Part shown: piece after piece, positions 11,626 to 23,169 of the stretch
How the letters are laid out: every line of letters begins with the position of its first letter
How positions within the stretch are numbered: the first letter of the stretch is position 1
NCBI GenBank assembly: GCA_963457665.1
Contig: OY735212.1
Location: forward strand, 59,305,228-59,369,227
Length of the DNA stretch: 64,000 nt
Source of the DNA: Thysanoteuthis rhombus
Lineage: Eukaryota > Mollusca > Cephalopoda > Oegopsida > Thysanoteuthidae
Reading direction: 5' to 3'
The notes under the pieces: generated by a model
What the model saw: only the letters and a program-made list of their open reading frames with translations
The model's database searches: none
What the model was told of the DNA's origin: nothing
Program-made: the position numbers and the translations under genes

Positions 11626-12564
11626 TTCCAACTGACATTCTTTCCTATTGAATTTTCTTCCCTCTTTAACACCCAAATCTGTGTGTGCTTTTGTATGCAT
11701 TAAATAAATCAAATAGTGAATAGCATTGAACCATTTCACAGTAAGCACCAAAATGAGTATATTTTGATGTAGAGATGAATTTAAAAAATACATAATCATT
11801 CATTGGAAAAAATATTCAGTCAGTTCTGCGACCCCCAATAAACTTTAGTTGATCCACTGGAAGAGTCCTTGTTAGAATTTACTACATACTTTATTGATTA
11901 CTTTTTTCCTGAAGTTTTGTAGGATAACCACAGTGTGTTTCAGAACAGGAAAAATTGATGAAAATATAAATGTCTGGCTAATAATATAATTGTTTTTATG
12001 AATTTTATCAACTATTCTGACTTTTCATGCTTGTGAATGTTTTTCAGTTAAATTTATTGATTTTTATCTCAATATAAAATCTAATGATGGCAATAAATCC
12101 AAAGAGTCTAGTAATACTAAGATAATGCCTCTTATTTATGGTTGCGTAACTTATATGTCAAGGAAGCACAAACCAGATTATATGACAAGATGATATGCCT
12201 TTCAGTGAAACCTGACAATTTTATTTCTCGAAACAAATTGACCATTTAGAGTTTCCCACATAACTTTGTACTCGCCACTCTTATTATCTGCAAAACTTCT
12301 AACCAGTTAAGGAAGACATTTTTTTTCATTTTCCATTAATGGAAGAATTTTCAAATTATTGCTCAGTCACCAACACTTTACAGCTTGATCCATAAATTAT
12401 TGGCTCATCTTCTTCATACTTTCAAAACATTTTTCATCATTTTGTATTATAGTTTTTTATTCAAGATTCCAGCATTGTTTCAAGGGAGAAATTTTGACAT
12501 GAATTCAATTCTGCTACAGTCTTCAGATATTTGATGTTTTATCAACAAAGCAATATCAAATCAC
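11626..12564. other. AT-rich stretch, nothing recognised
   Basis: No recognisable gene or repeat family was seen. Confidence 0.45.
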
Positions 12565-12925
12565 CAACCAGCCAAGTGGGCTACAAATCTTCTATCTTTG
12601 CTTGCCGGTGTGTCTGTGTGAGTATCTCCAGGCACTTCTGGTGACATTTTGGGGGCTACAACCTCAAAAATTTGCATTAGTACACCTCTAGGATTCATGT
12701 AAAATCATTGTTTGTGATTTTTGGGGTCTCTATAGTAATTTTGGATTAGCAATGCCCAAAACTTGTGCTGGTATTTTCAATAATCTTAGATGAAAAATCT
12801 GTTATTTTAGATAAATTTAGATAATTTCTTAGATAATTAGTTCTAGTACATGTGTGGACTATTTTAGTTATTTAGATAATTTTATTCATTTATGCAAGAC
12901 ACGAATATTCGCTCTCCATTCATTT
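12565..12925 (+). mobile_element. family C element, copy 3
   Basis: It begins with ACCAACCAGCCAAGTGGGCT. A short TG tract, CAGGCACTTCTGGTGACATT, AAAATTTGCATTAGTACACC, GGGGTCTCTATAGTAATTTT, the AGATAA units and TATGCAAGACACG follow. Non-coding. Confidence 0.75.
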
Positions 12926-13052
12926 TAGTGGTTATGTTTTTACCAGATATCAATGTTGAATGTTGAAATTCCTGAGTCAATTCAACAGTGTGATTATCCT
13001 CACTTTTTCATTCATTGAAATTTCAATGTTGTCTGTTTTGAATTACAATACT

Positions 13053-13490
13053 CTTTTAAAAACCATCAACCAAAATTGTCAACATAGGTTTCTTCAGTTT
13101 TCAAGTTGGGCTGGCTGGCTAGCTGGCTGGCTGGTTGGCTGGCTAAGTATGTACAAAGTGTAATGGCCATATCAATGGTGCTAGTGAGCTGAAAGTTAAA
13201 ATATTTACTCCTTATTATGTCTCAAAAGAAACTTTTTCCTTTGTTTTTTGAAAATTATCCCTTAACAGTTTTTTGGGGGTGGGGTTCAGTTTGTAAGGTA
13301 AGTTCTTGCTAAATCTATCCCTTACTTTGTTTTTTGAAAATTCAGACTCCTTTAGTGATCACTGACCCCCAAAATACAAGAAAAGCAACATTCATTGACC
13401 ATCCTTTTTTTTCCAATCTTTTATTGATCACCCTCAACAAAAGACTTTGGTTTCCATAACGTTTTCTATTAAAACCAGACTGCTTTTTTA
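13053..13490 (+). mobile_element. family A element, copy 2
   Basis: Blocks AAAACCATCAACCAAAATTG, a CTGGCTGGCTAGCTGGCTGG run, GAGCTGAAAGTTAAAATA, TTCAGTTTGTAAGGTAAG, AGTGATCACTGACC, ATTGACCATCC and CCTCAACAAAAGACTTTGG appear in the family order. Confidence 0.75.
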
Positions 13491-13754
13491 TTTTACAAAG
13501 CCTTTGTCTGAAATCTTAACAATTACAAAGAATTTCTCTTCTTGAGTGAAATAAAATGTTTTCCTCTTATATTTAACCCTTTCAATCAATTTTTTGGTAT
13601 GATTGTCATCAGTTGTGAGCATCTGTTTCTTGTTAGACCTTCACATATAATTTTTCCCATGAATTGAGAGAAAGATAGTTTGGAAATTATCTTCTCTCAG
13701 TAGAATTGTTTGGTAAATATTTGTCAAGCTAATGTTGAATAGCAAAATCTTTTC

Positions 13755-14010
13755 TAATCGCTGCTACAGTTGCTGGGTTTACATTATTTATGCATTCGGA
13801 CATTCACCTATCAGTCTATGCATCCAGAATTTGACAAGTTCTAACTATTCATAATAGTAAACTTCAAATATTGCACAGACTCACACATGAGTAGGAAAAA
13901 CGTTTTGTTTTTTTTTTGTTTTTTGAAAATACCTTCTTCTAAAAATACAACAATGCCTTGAATGGTTCAGTTTTGATTAGTGTAGGTTTTTATGTAGTGT
14001 TGTTGAAGTA
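13755..14010 (+). mobile_element. family B element, copy 2, left part only
   Basis: Contains GTTGCTGGGTTTACATTATT, GCATTCGGACATTCACCTAT, TTCATAATAGTAAACTTCAA, TATTGCACAGACTCACAC and a T-run. The right-hand blocks are missing. Confidence 0.65.
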
Positions 14011-14354
14011 TTTCTATACAAATTGATATAATTGAGTATAAACTGAAAAAAAAAACAGATTAAGTTATAGTAAGACCTTGAACCACACAGTTTTGAATTG
14101 TGGGGAAATTTGGATTGAATTAATAATTAATTTCCAATATCTACAAGGTGATTAGTAAGTGCCTCTAATAGAAGGCCAAAATTCAATTTCATTACGCATA
14201 CATTTTAAGATTCTTTTTTAAACTATGTTCTAATACAATCAACCATCTATTTTCTGAATCCATTAAATGTTTCAATAAATGGAAGAATTCTCTTTTTAGC
14301 AACATAAATAATGGATAAGCAGAAGAAAAGAAAATAAGCCAAGGGAAATTATGA

Positions 14355-14640
14355 ATCACTATTACCCATATATACTGTGTTGAGGGTGATCAATGAAAAA
14401 GTTTACACAAGGGGATGATCAATAAATGTTACTTCTCTCACCTTTTGTTTTGAGTTGTGATTAAAAAAAAAGGTTTGAATTTTCATAAACAAGCATGCGC
14501 ATGAAATTACATTGCATATTGAACCCCCTATAAAAACCTATTTTTGAGGGGAATTTTCAGAAAACAAGAAAAAATTTTCTTTACTCATCGAGAGAAGTGT
14601 GTGTGCAAAATTTCAAGTTTCTACTGTAAATGGTAAGGGC
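14355..14640 (-). mobile_element. family A/B mosaic element, copy 3
   Basis: In antisense it has TACCCATATATACTGTGTTG, GGGTGATCAATGAAAAAG, a TTACTTCTCTCACCTTTTG block, ATTGCATATTGAACCCCC and GTGTGTGCAAAATTTCAAG. It is the inverse counterpart of the mosaic at 1371-1830, so the mosaic is a real subfamily. Confidence 0.65.
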
Positions 14641-15419
14641 TGGACAAGGCCTGGATAGATAACATGAATTAACAACAATGATTAAACCAGTCTGTTGTGG
14701 GTAGCAGTGAATGTTTAAAAATAAATATTTGTTGTGTAAAATAAATTCTGTCTTCATCATTAGTCTACAATGGTTCTCAAACAGTGCATCTGGGAGCTCT
14801 GGTGCACCCCTAAGCAAACAAGGAGTGAAAGGAATACAAATATTGAATGTCTGTGACTGCTAAATATGCAATTCTCCCATTCAAAATTCATAGAAACTAG
14901 ATGTAAATGAAAACATTATATCCAGCGGCACAAAGTGCTTGTTTTTCTCATTATTATAATTGACTATCTAATTTTGGGCTACTTATTTTTTTTTGCATTA
15001 ATTCTTTTGGGCTTTAAATTTACTTCTTCATGAATTCAGGGAAACTTTATTTGAAAATACATCTTGCACCTTTGAATCTGCCCTAGGCTATTCCTCTACC
15101 TGTCTTTAAAAGCCGTAAATCTTTGGATATGTGAGCACAATAAATTTATGATTGAAGAGAGCGACTATGAATAGACAAATACAAATGCAGATAGTGAATA
15201 GAGTTGATTGCGACTGATTAAACATTAAAAAATAATTATTTATTCAATCCAATATGCATTATGTATATATTTTTAATAATTATTTAATAATCATTATTAT
15301 ATTCTTATCATATCCCGTAACGGGCATGATTTTTGGGAAGAGTGTAGGAAAAAAATAACTTTAGTCAAAAAGAGCCTCAGCTATGGCTCAGCTCCAATAT
15401 ATTTAAGACATATAAACCC

Positions 15420-16925
15420 GTATAAAATGGGTAAATTTCTAAAAAAAAGAAGTGTACTATTGATGAATGTCATTCTGAAACTGAAGCAGATTCAAATGCC
15501 TCTAATTTTTCCTCTTGAAATGTTAAGAATCAACATACTTCAACTGGAAATGAAGATCAACTGCTGCCACTGTGTTTGGATACAGATTTAAAGTATCAAA
15601 TGAATCAAAGCTTCTTACTTAAACAGACGTTTCAAAACTGACAACTCACATCTTCAATGAAAATTAGTAAGTTTTTTAAAAGAAAACAACAAACGTAAAT
15701 CAACAGTTTCTGAAAAGACTCAAACAGCTTCTCATAAAATAGCAGGAATAATGACACTGAAAATATATATATTCATATTAGAGTCTAGTTGGTTATTTCA
15801 CTTGCATGCAAAGAGAGAGCAAAGACAACGCCAGGAGATGAAAACAGAAAAAGTGATAAGTTAAATCACGCTGCTATGATTCACAGGCATATCTTGGAAT
15901 CGTCTGCTGATATAACATAATGAGTTTTAGCCTTCAAATTTTGCTCTGCGGGTTGATGAATCAACAGTTATTACTCACAAAGCTCAGCTATTGTTATTCA
16001 TTTGTTCTGTGGATGAGATCGAATAGTAAATCAGTTCCATTGCTACAAAGAGCTGCATGCCACAACAAAAGAAGATATCCTTCATATTTTGAATAACTAC
16101 CACGTAAAATAGAACTTATCATGAAAATTATGGCACATTGCTTTTTGCTTATAGAGGACTTGATGGCAAAAACACTGAGATAAATTGAAAGAAATAAAAA
16201 CTTGTTTATTCGAGCAGCTTTATATTGATATGGATTCACAACATGGGTGTTTCCTTTCCCATCCCTCAGTGAGATGGTTGTCAAGGGGTACTTTGCTGTG
16301 TACATGAACTACAATAGGAGCTGCTTCCTTTTTTTTTTTTGAGAGAGTAAATCAAAAAAACTTTTGTGGATTTCTACAATGTGAATTTTGAATAGAAGTA
16401 TGCAAGATGTTAATGAAAATATTCTCTCATCTACCAACAAAATAAAACTATTTCATGAGGAACTACAAATTTTGGAACAATAGGTAGGTGACAGTAGATT
16501 GGAAATTTTCCTTTGATAAGTGAAAGTCACACAAATGATCTGACCCCTATCATAGTGAAAGATTTGACAGCCCTAGAAGATGAATTAAGTTGTTCCTTTC
16601 TATTGCTAAAGAACGAATAATTTTACTTGATTCGTAACCCTTTCATTGCAGTTTCAAATGATATTGATTTGACGTTAACAGAAAAAGAACAAATGGCTAC
16701 AATATCTATTGATCATGAAGTGAAAATCAAATATAAGGAGTTGCCTATTGAAAAATTTGGGATTTCCATCAAAGGAAAATATTGTTCAATAGCCAATAAA
16801 GCATTGACCAGAATAATGTAATTTTCAACATCATGTGAATTAGGAATTTCTACACTTATTAACATTGAGAACAATAGAAGAGAAACCATCCAATGTATTG
16901 AAGAAATAAGAGTCTGTTTATTGTA
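15420..16925 (+). pseudogene. ZBED-type hAT transposase pseudogene
   Basis: Translating the plus strand in shifting frames gives recognisable pieces of a ZBED5/SCAND3-like hAT transposase in the right order: SFFKRKQQT near 15670, a DESTVITHKAQLLLFICSVD-like stretch near 15955-16015, TTKEDI near 16062, SVRWLSRGTLL near 16265-16295, then ELPIEKFGISIKGKYCSIAN at 16741-16800, ending in IEEIRVCL near 16900-16922. The VRWLSRG motif and the C-terminal dimerisation region are typical of this group. More than ten stops and frameshifts rule out a functional protein. Confidence 0.8.
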
Positions 16926-16926
16926 C

Positions 16927-17222
16927 ATTATCATCATCATCAGTCTTTTAGCATCCGTCGTTGGACATAGACCTTCCCCAGGATTTGCCACACTTCCCTA
17001 TCATGGGCGTCACGGAGCGAATACTACCTGAACTTGTCTAGTTCATCTCTCCATCTAACATTTTGCCGACCTCGGTTGCGCATGTGGTCTCGGGGGATCC
17101 ATGTTGTGAGTCGTGATGTCCATCGATTGTCTGCCATTCTTGCAACGTGGCTAGCCCACTGCCATTTGAGATTTTTAATGGATTCTATGATGTCCCTAGC
17201 TCTTGTCTTTTCTCAGATTGAT
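16927..17222 (-). mobile_element. young RTE-type LINE 3' end nested in the hAT element
   Basis: Antisense of the RTE C-terminus, nearly identical to the copies at 56404 and 58305, with a TTATCATCATCATCAG tail. One stop codon (FR* in place of FRKYW) is present. It starts directly after the end of the transposase reading frame and is 5' truncated near 17222. Confidence 0.9.
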
Positions 17223-17280
17223 AAAATAGCCAAAGCACAACAGGTTCATTTTTTGCACAAGCAATCTTAATTGAACAAAG

Positions 17281-18018
17281 TACCATATTTCTTCATGTAT
17301 AACATGATTCTTGTATGATATAAGTGCTTAATTTAGAGGTGAGATAAGGTACTAAAATTATAGCCTCTTGTGTAACACTGGTACATTATTTGGCACAATA
17401 GTCTGGCAGTACCACTTGTTAATTTTTTACTCCAAAACAACCAAATTTGTGTACTGCAATATCGCTTTTTCATGTAATGTACAGTTACAATGGTAGTTTG
17501 ATTTTATCAAAGAAAATAACATGATAAAAAATGGAGAAAAAAAACAATTATAGCATTTCAAGTATTTTGTGCACTCAATTTGGAATCATTGTTTTTAGAC
17601 TTACTTATTCTTTAATTCAGTTATATTTTTATTATAATTTTGATATTGTGTTTCACAGGAAGGAAATATTGTGGTACTCAAAAATCATGGTTATTTATTC
17701 CGACACTCAGCCCAGACCAACACCCCCACCCCTGTCTGCACCTGTGTCTGAGCTCCTGAAGAGAAAAGATCAAAATGATTTAAAAATCCATTCACTGACA
17801 ACTGAAATGTTCCTGTCTAATTCATTTAATCTTTGAGGTTGGTTAGCTGCATAACGCAAATATATTTCTTAGCAGTGGTGGGGTAAGGATTTGTCACCTC
17901 TCATCAAATGGGCTTAATTTTAGCAATGCATAAATTTTTTTTTATGTATAAAAGAGTATAGCATGCCCCACCCACTTTTGTACAAAGTATTTCATGTTGT
18001 GCATGAAGAAGTATAGTA
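17281..18018. mobile_element. inverted-repeat (MITE-like) element
   Basis: The left end TACCATATTTCTTCATGTAT continues to 17318. The right end, read inverted, starts TACTATACTTCTTCATGCAC (18018 back to 17981). The first 27 positions match at 23. It encloses about 660 bp without coding signal. A duplicated target site was not found. Confidence 0.55.
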
Positions 18019-18183
18019 TTTAGTAGTTTTGAATAATTTTTTTCACTTTTGAACTTTTAAAATATAGTTTTCTTCACTTTTCATATGAAGTCCTTCATAA
18101 CTGGTACACACTAAAATCAAAATGTTTGAGAACCACTGGTCAATAGACTGAAAAGTCTTGAATATGTATTGACTCTTTGTGTA

Positions 18184-18300
18184 TAGGAACCTTTTTTAGA
18201 AGCTGTCAATCAAAATTGTCGCCCAAACTGTTAACATAGGTTTCTTTTAGTATTCAAATTGGTCTAGATAGCTGGTTGGCTAGTTGGTGGCCTATGCACA
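18184..18300 (+). mobile_element. family A element head fragment
   Basis: GAAGCTGTCAATCAAAATTG, GTTAACATAGGTTTC and AGATAGCTGGTTGGCTAG are the first blocks of family A. The rest is missing here. Confidence 0.6.
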
Positions 18301-18649
18301 ATCTCCAGGTTTTACAGTAATTACATATTTCAGTGTGTACTATATAAATTACTTTTCATTCATCTCCTCAATATATGCAGGTGTTAATTATATACATTTC
18401 AATGTAAAATATGAACCCAAACCCAGCATATTTCTTGTTGAAGTGATATTTCAAATATCATGGTGAGGACGTAAATACAAGCACTCATTTGATTATGTCT
18501 TTTTATGCCTCCTAAATGCACATTCAAGGGGAGGTAAATATGAGAATAAAACTATAAAATCATCCATGAGTAATTTGTTTTCTTGTCTCAATCCTAACTT
18601 TTGAAAATGCTCAACATTTTTAGATAAATATATTGTTTAATTTTTCTAG

Positions 18650-19215
18650 CTATCATCATAAGCAAACCTAAAGACGTATCTTGTGACCGGCAGCTGAGAG
18701 CTGCAGGTAGTAAAGGTACCCAAAAAAGGCAAGTCAGTCAAGAACATATCTTGAGCCTTAAAATTCCCAACTCCTACCTTAAGATTGATACAAGATAAGT
18801 GGAAATTCAGTTGGTCTGTCATGTACAAGGCAATATCAGGATGACCAAGCAAAGTAACACCCTAGACGCTAAGCATGATTGTACAGGAGGCCAAGAAAAA
18901 AACGTCATGTTACATCATCCAATCTTCAGGCAACAACACAATTATAAGAAATCAATATCACCACCAAAACTATGAGATGCCGCTTAAACAAAGTTGTGAG
19001 AGTGGCAAGGAAGAAACCATACTTGAGACATAAAGGCTGAACTGATTGTCTGAAATTTGCCAATGATCACCAAACCAACCTTGCAATATTTGGTAATAAA
19101 ATCAGACAGTCTGAGGAAATCAAAACTAAACTTCTGGGACTTAATCACAAATGTTTTCTTTGCCGTGGAGAAAACCAAGAATACCTTGGAAAGTTTAATT
19201 CTAGGTTTTATCATT
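18650..19215 (+). pseudogene. Tc1/mariner transposase remnant
   Basis: Plus-strand translation in shifting frames gives the N-terminal helix-turn-helix region (near 18660-18790), a GRPRKK linker-like stretch near 18888-18905, the RCRLNKVVRVARKKPYLRHK stretch near 18972-19031, LKFANDHQTN near 19049-19078, then IFGNKIRQ near 19086-19110. The LNKVG...KKP and LFGNKI-type phrases are characteristic of Tc1-like transposases. The catalytic DDE part is not readable. Several stops and frameshifts are present, and no terminal repeats were found. Confidence 0.65.
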
Positions 19216-19367
19216 TACTTTTTATAAAATCTATTTAAATTTACTTTTAATACCTTTTTCAGTCATATATTAGATGGATAATCTTTAATGTCGAGAAAAT
19301 GATAAGTAAAGTTGATTCTTCGGTGAAATTGACTTATTATTTAACCAGAGTACTTGATGTGCAAAAT

Positions 19368-19730
19368 TTTTGGAGGGTAGGCATAAATTCATGACCAACA
19401 CTGTATGTGCGTATCACCCGTACAGCTTCATCAATAGAGCTAGAGTGCAGAAAATCTAAACATTTACTCTTTATTGTATCTACATAAAACAGGTTTTTGT
19501 TTGTTTTTTTAACCCCCATCCATGTAAGTTTAAGCAAAATTGTTTCCTGGATTGTGCCTAATGTTTTTTGAAAATTCCAATGTTTTAGTAATCACTGTCC
19601 AACAAAAGTTGAGAACTTATTCATTGATCACCTCTTCTTCCAGTGTTTTTATTGATCAGCCCCAATATGGCAGGCTGCCAAAAGACGTTGGTCACATGAT
19701 GCTTTCCATTGAGTTTTATGCTCAAATTTC
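19368..19730 (+). mobile_element. family A element, copy 4
   Basis: Has CAATAGAGCTAGAGTGCAG, TCTAAACATTTACTC, a T-run, CATCCATGTAAGTTTAAGC, AGTAATCACTGTCC, TTCATTGATCACC, CCCCAATATGGCAGGCTGCC and AAAGACGTTGGTCACATGA. Confidence 0.7.
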
Positions 19731-19999
19731 CCTTTGATGAAGATAAAAAGTCAAGTTGTAACAAAATGCATTTCAATTTCTCCAAAGACATATTTTACAA
19801 TTGTCATGTTCCTGTCAGATCCTTCAAGATGATAAAGTCGATCATACAAAATCATCTTAAGCCCTGGATGAATGTTTCTCGTCCTTATGGAATTCTTTTT
19901 TGTGTCAATGATTAAAAATGTAGTGAAATGCATTATCAGTTAAAAATACTAGTTTGTTTTTCATTATTTGAAATTTGTTAAACTTGAGGAAAATCGAAT

Positions 20000-20370
20000 C
20001 ACCACAGCCTCACAAATTGCCAGCCCATCTAACCAGGCAAGTGGGCTGCAAATTCTTCTCTCTTCATTTGTCTGTGGATGCATGTGTTTGTGTTTCTGGA
20101 CTCTTCTAATCACATTATTAGATTTACAACCATGAAAATTTGCATGAGTACATCACTAGAAGTCATCTGAAAAGATTTTTTTAAATTTTTTTTCAAAAAA
20201 TGAGCTTTTTTTTTGTTATTATGGTCATCTCAGACAAACAATGTCGAAATATTTTTTAGATAATTTAAGTAAAAGATTTATTTTCTTACATAATTTCTGA
20301 TAATTTTTTAGATAATTAGTTCTGGTACATGCTGTGGCTACAGTGATTCATTTATGCAAAGTATGGATAT
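20000..20370 (+). mobile_element. family C element, copy 4
   Basis: It starts ACCACAGCCTCACAAATTGC, followed by AAGTGGGCTGCAAATTCTTC, a GTGTTTGTGTTTCTGG block, AAATTTGCATGAGTACATC, T-rich DNA, AGATAATTTAAG units and a GGCTACAGTGATTCATTTAT terminus. Confidence 0.75.
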
Positions 20371-20820
20371 TATTTTCATGTTTTTGTTGGATCATTCAAA
20401 ATGATAAAATCAATGATACAAATCATCCGTGGCGTTCCTGAGAATTGTTACTTGTTTTTGTGGAATTCTTTTTTGTCTCATTGTTTGAAAGTGAAGAAGA
20501 ATGCATTATTAGTTAAAAAATTCTGGTTTGTTTTCCATTGTTTGAAACTTGATATGCTTAAGAAAAATCATATAAATGTTTAAAACCTTTTTCTATACAT
20601 AGATCATTATTTCATAACTTGGTTTCATTTTTTTAACATCTGAACTTAATTAAATTTCAAACCCATGTTGGTTTAGAGGCCAAAGATTTGATTATAGATT
20701 GAACTGTTATCAACTCTATTATCGTTTGAGATTTGATTCCTTAAGTATCTAAGCTGTTTGCTACTTGTTGTATCTTATATGTAATACTAATAAAAATTTC
20801 AATGTTTTCATAAGTAAGTA

Positions 20821-21150
20821 ATTATAAATTGCATTATATAACATAAAGACCCTTATTTTAAATGATCTCCCATCATTACACAGTGAACGTATTACTTGGC
20901 CTAGACAATGTTAATAGAATAAACAATTAAAGAAAATGGAGCTGCTGCAGGAATTGAACCTGAGGCCAATAGATTTGCCGTTTCAGCATAGTGTTGCTCT
21001 TATCATTGAGCTAAACGACCATTGGTAATGCAATTATTCTTTAATCATTTATTCTCTTTATGTTGTCTGGACCAAGTGATACATCATCCATCTAATGCTG
21101 GGAGATCATTACAAATATAAGTTTATATATAATATAATGCAATTTATAAT
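20821..21150. mobile_element. fold-back element with long inverted arms and tRNA-like centre
   Basis: The left arm 20821-20937 starts ATTATAAATTGCATTAT. The right arm 21033-21150, read inverted, also starts ATTATAAATTGCATTAT. Shared blocks are AATGATCTCCCA, ATTACTTGG/ATCACTTGG, CTAGACAATG/CCAGACAACA, AGAATAAA and ATTAAAGAA, about 80 percent identity by eye. The 95-bp loop carries a tRNA-like sequence on the minus strand. TAAGTAAGTA lies at 20811-20820 and again at 21186-21195, a possible but low-complexity target repeat. Confidence 0.75.
20940..21022 (-). tRNA. tRNA-like sequence (probable pseudogene)
   Basis: On the minus strand, TAGCTCAATGAT fits a Pol III A box and GGTTCAATTCC fits a B box. 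The D-arm stem GCTC/GAGC and a T-arm TCAGG-TTCAATT-CCTGC are present, and GGTCGTT can pair with AGCAGCT at six of seven acceptor positions using wobbles. The region where an anticodon stem should be (about 32 nt) does not form a normal stem, so a working tRNA is unlikely. Confidence 0.55.
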
Positions 21151-21829
21151 CACTCTGTTGGGTCATATATCCATTTTTTAATATATAAGTAAGTATCAAT
21201 TCACCATAAAGGCCAAGTTAAACACTAATCACAGTAACATCTTATAAATCAATTCAAAAGTAGAGATTAAAACAAAATCTAATTTTGAATTAAAAATACT
21301 TCTAAGTATCAATGGCAGGGATTCCAATAAAAACGTAAAAAGAAGGCGTTCTTTCCATAATGGTCCCTTTAGAAGTTGTAGAAATAAGAAAACTGAGATA
21401 TAAGATCATGAGAAAAAGACAAAAGGAAAACTGATGTTAAGCTCATGCTATGACTGAATTAAATTGTATACATAAAGATCGTCTTCTTAAGTCATTTTTA
21501 ATTGATTGAAGCATAGCATGTAAAACACAGTGCTGGGATGTGAATGGTCTTATAGATTGGATGAAATAATTACTTCAGATAAAAAACATTTTGACTTACA
21601 GATACATTGGTAAACTGAATATATCAAAATAATACAGTTTTTATTGGTTCAGTTTATGGGTCTTAGATCTGATCTATTTGGGGAGTTACTCCCTTTGCAA
21701 ATGTGCAATAAGTTAACCCAAATCATAACTTAATCACTAAAGCTGAATACAGTCTTGCTGATCACATTAATACTGACCTCTATTAATAAGTCTCCATAAG
21801 CTCTACCTTAAACTTATTCATATGTTTAT
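21151..21829. other. AT-rich stretch, nothing recognised
   Basis: No gene, inverted repeat or family block was identified. Confidence 0.45.
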
Positions 21830-22110
21830 ATTAATCACTTCTACCCACAACAGATCAGCTTAAATGCTGTTGCTGGGTTTAGGATATCCATACATTCTGA
21901 CAATTATATGTATCTATCGATGTATTCAAACTTCATCCATTCTTTTTTTTTTTTTAAACCATGAACTTATGGGTCAAACCATACTGGTAGTATTTTTATC
22001 AAGGTAACCTAATTTCATCCCCAACACTGTTTCATTTACAAGATAGAAAGTAGCATGTACGGGTGGCAGTGGTTATGATTTTCTTGGAATGCTAGTTTTG
22101 AATAGATTTT
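21830..22110 (+). mobile_element. family B element, copy 4
   Basis: TTAATCACTTCTACCCACAA, CAGATCAGCTTAAATGCTGT, GCATTCTGA-like block, ATCTATCGATGTATTC, ATGAACTTATGGGTCAAACC, CATACTGGTAGTATTTTTAT and GTACGGGTGGCAGTGGTTAT follow the family order. The middle T-rich and GGTTCAATTT blocks are deleted. Confidence 0.7.
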
Positions 22111-23169
22111 TGTCAGGTTAACTAAATTTGATTTTTGAAATATCAATGCGTTTGTAAGGTTTAATTAAATCAATTTTTTCTTGGAGTGTGCTTATCCCTT
22201 CATAAATCCAACTTTGTACATACTACCATTTTGGCTGAGTAAGAAGTTTCAATTTTCAAATGAAGTTCCAATCAGGGTAGATTTATAATAGGCTACAGCT
22301 CCTTTATGTATATCTTAGTTGCTTCCATTAGAGTAAATCCTTCAAAATAGCAAAGAGTTTCTTTTGTTACTACCACTGAAAATGTTTTCAGCATATTTTG
22401 CACTCTTCCATTCATTCCTCAAAGAAGTAGTACACACTTCTCAATTTCATTACAATTTTAGGATTACAGAAAATAGATTTACCAAGGCAGATTGCCCATC
22501 ATTTTATTTCAGCGACTGTCTCTTTAATTGATTTATCATTGATGTCATTTGTACTTGCTATAGTTTCAGGTCGTCTTCCAAGAGCTGCTGCCTCCATGTG
22601 TAGCTGTCTGCCATATTGAATAAGCCAAATGATGCATAAAAGTGATATTTCCTATGATTGGGTTTGATTACTTACAGCGCATTATTTAGAAGAGTTTGCT
22701 CACGGACAGAAATAATCTTTCATAAATACTCTGTGCAAAAAACACCATTGTGCAATAAATAGTTGGGTAACAATGGCCGCTTGTTAAAAAGACATTCAAA
22801 CAGCAATTTCTCATCGATTCATGGCAGAAGTATACAAGAAACTTTGATCTATCTAACGGATTTCTTTCTCAAACTTTGATGTTGATGCTAAGTAAGAATA
22901 TTTTGAGTTAGATGCAAGTATTTAATACCATTAAATTGTCTCTGAATCTTACTGCTATTAACTCGATTTTTCTGTTATAAGATTTATGGCAAAGGAAAAT
23001 GGAGTGTTTTTATCGTTCTTTTTTTTTGTCTAGCTTCCTTCCTTATTTCATAGAAAGTATGATATAAAAAAATTTAGAATTTAGCATAGATTAATTCTCA
23101 AATTAATTCTGTTTTACAAATCACATAATGAAGCATAGAATCTCTTTTGCGGTGAATAAATCTTTGTTC
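22111..23169. other. AT-rich stretch, nothing recognised
   Basis: No gene was identified. Confidence 0.4.

Larger units (their letters stand above)
14768..18138 (+). mobile_element. hAT (ZBED/Charlie-like) DNA transposon, decayed, probable full span
   Basis: Ends CAATGGTTCTCAAAC (14768-14782) and, inverted, CAGTGGTTCTCAAAC (18124-18138) differ by one base and match the usual CAGTGGTTCTCAAAC-type hAT terminus. They bracket a decayed ZBED-type transposase at about 15420-16925. The 8-bp flanks (TTAGTCTA and GTCAATAG) do not match, so the pairing of ends is inferred. An RTE copy and an inverted-repeat element lie inside. Confidence 0.6.

Noticed and set aside
20940-21022. Functional tRNA gene
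   Set aside because: No proper anticodon stem and a weak acceptor stem; it also sits in the loop of a fold-back element.
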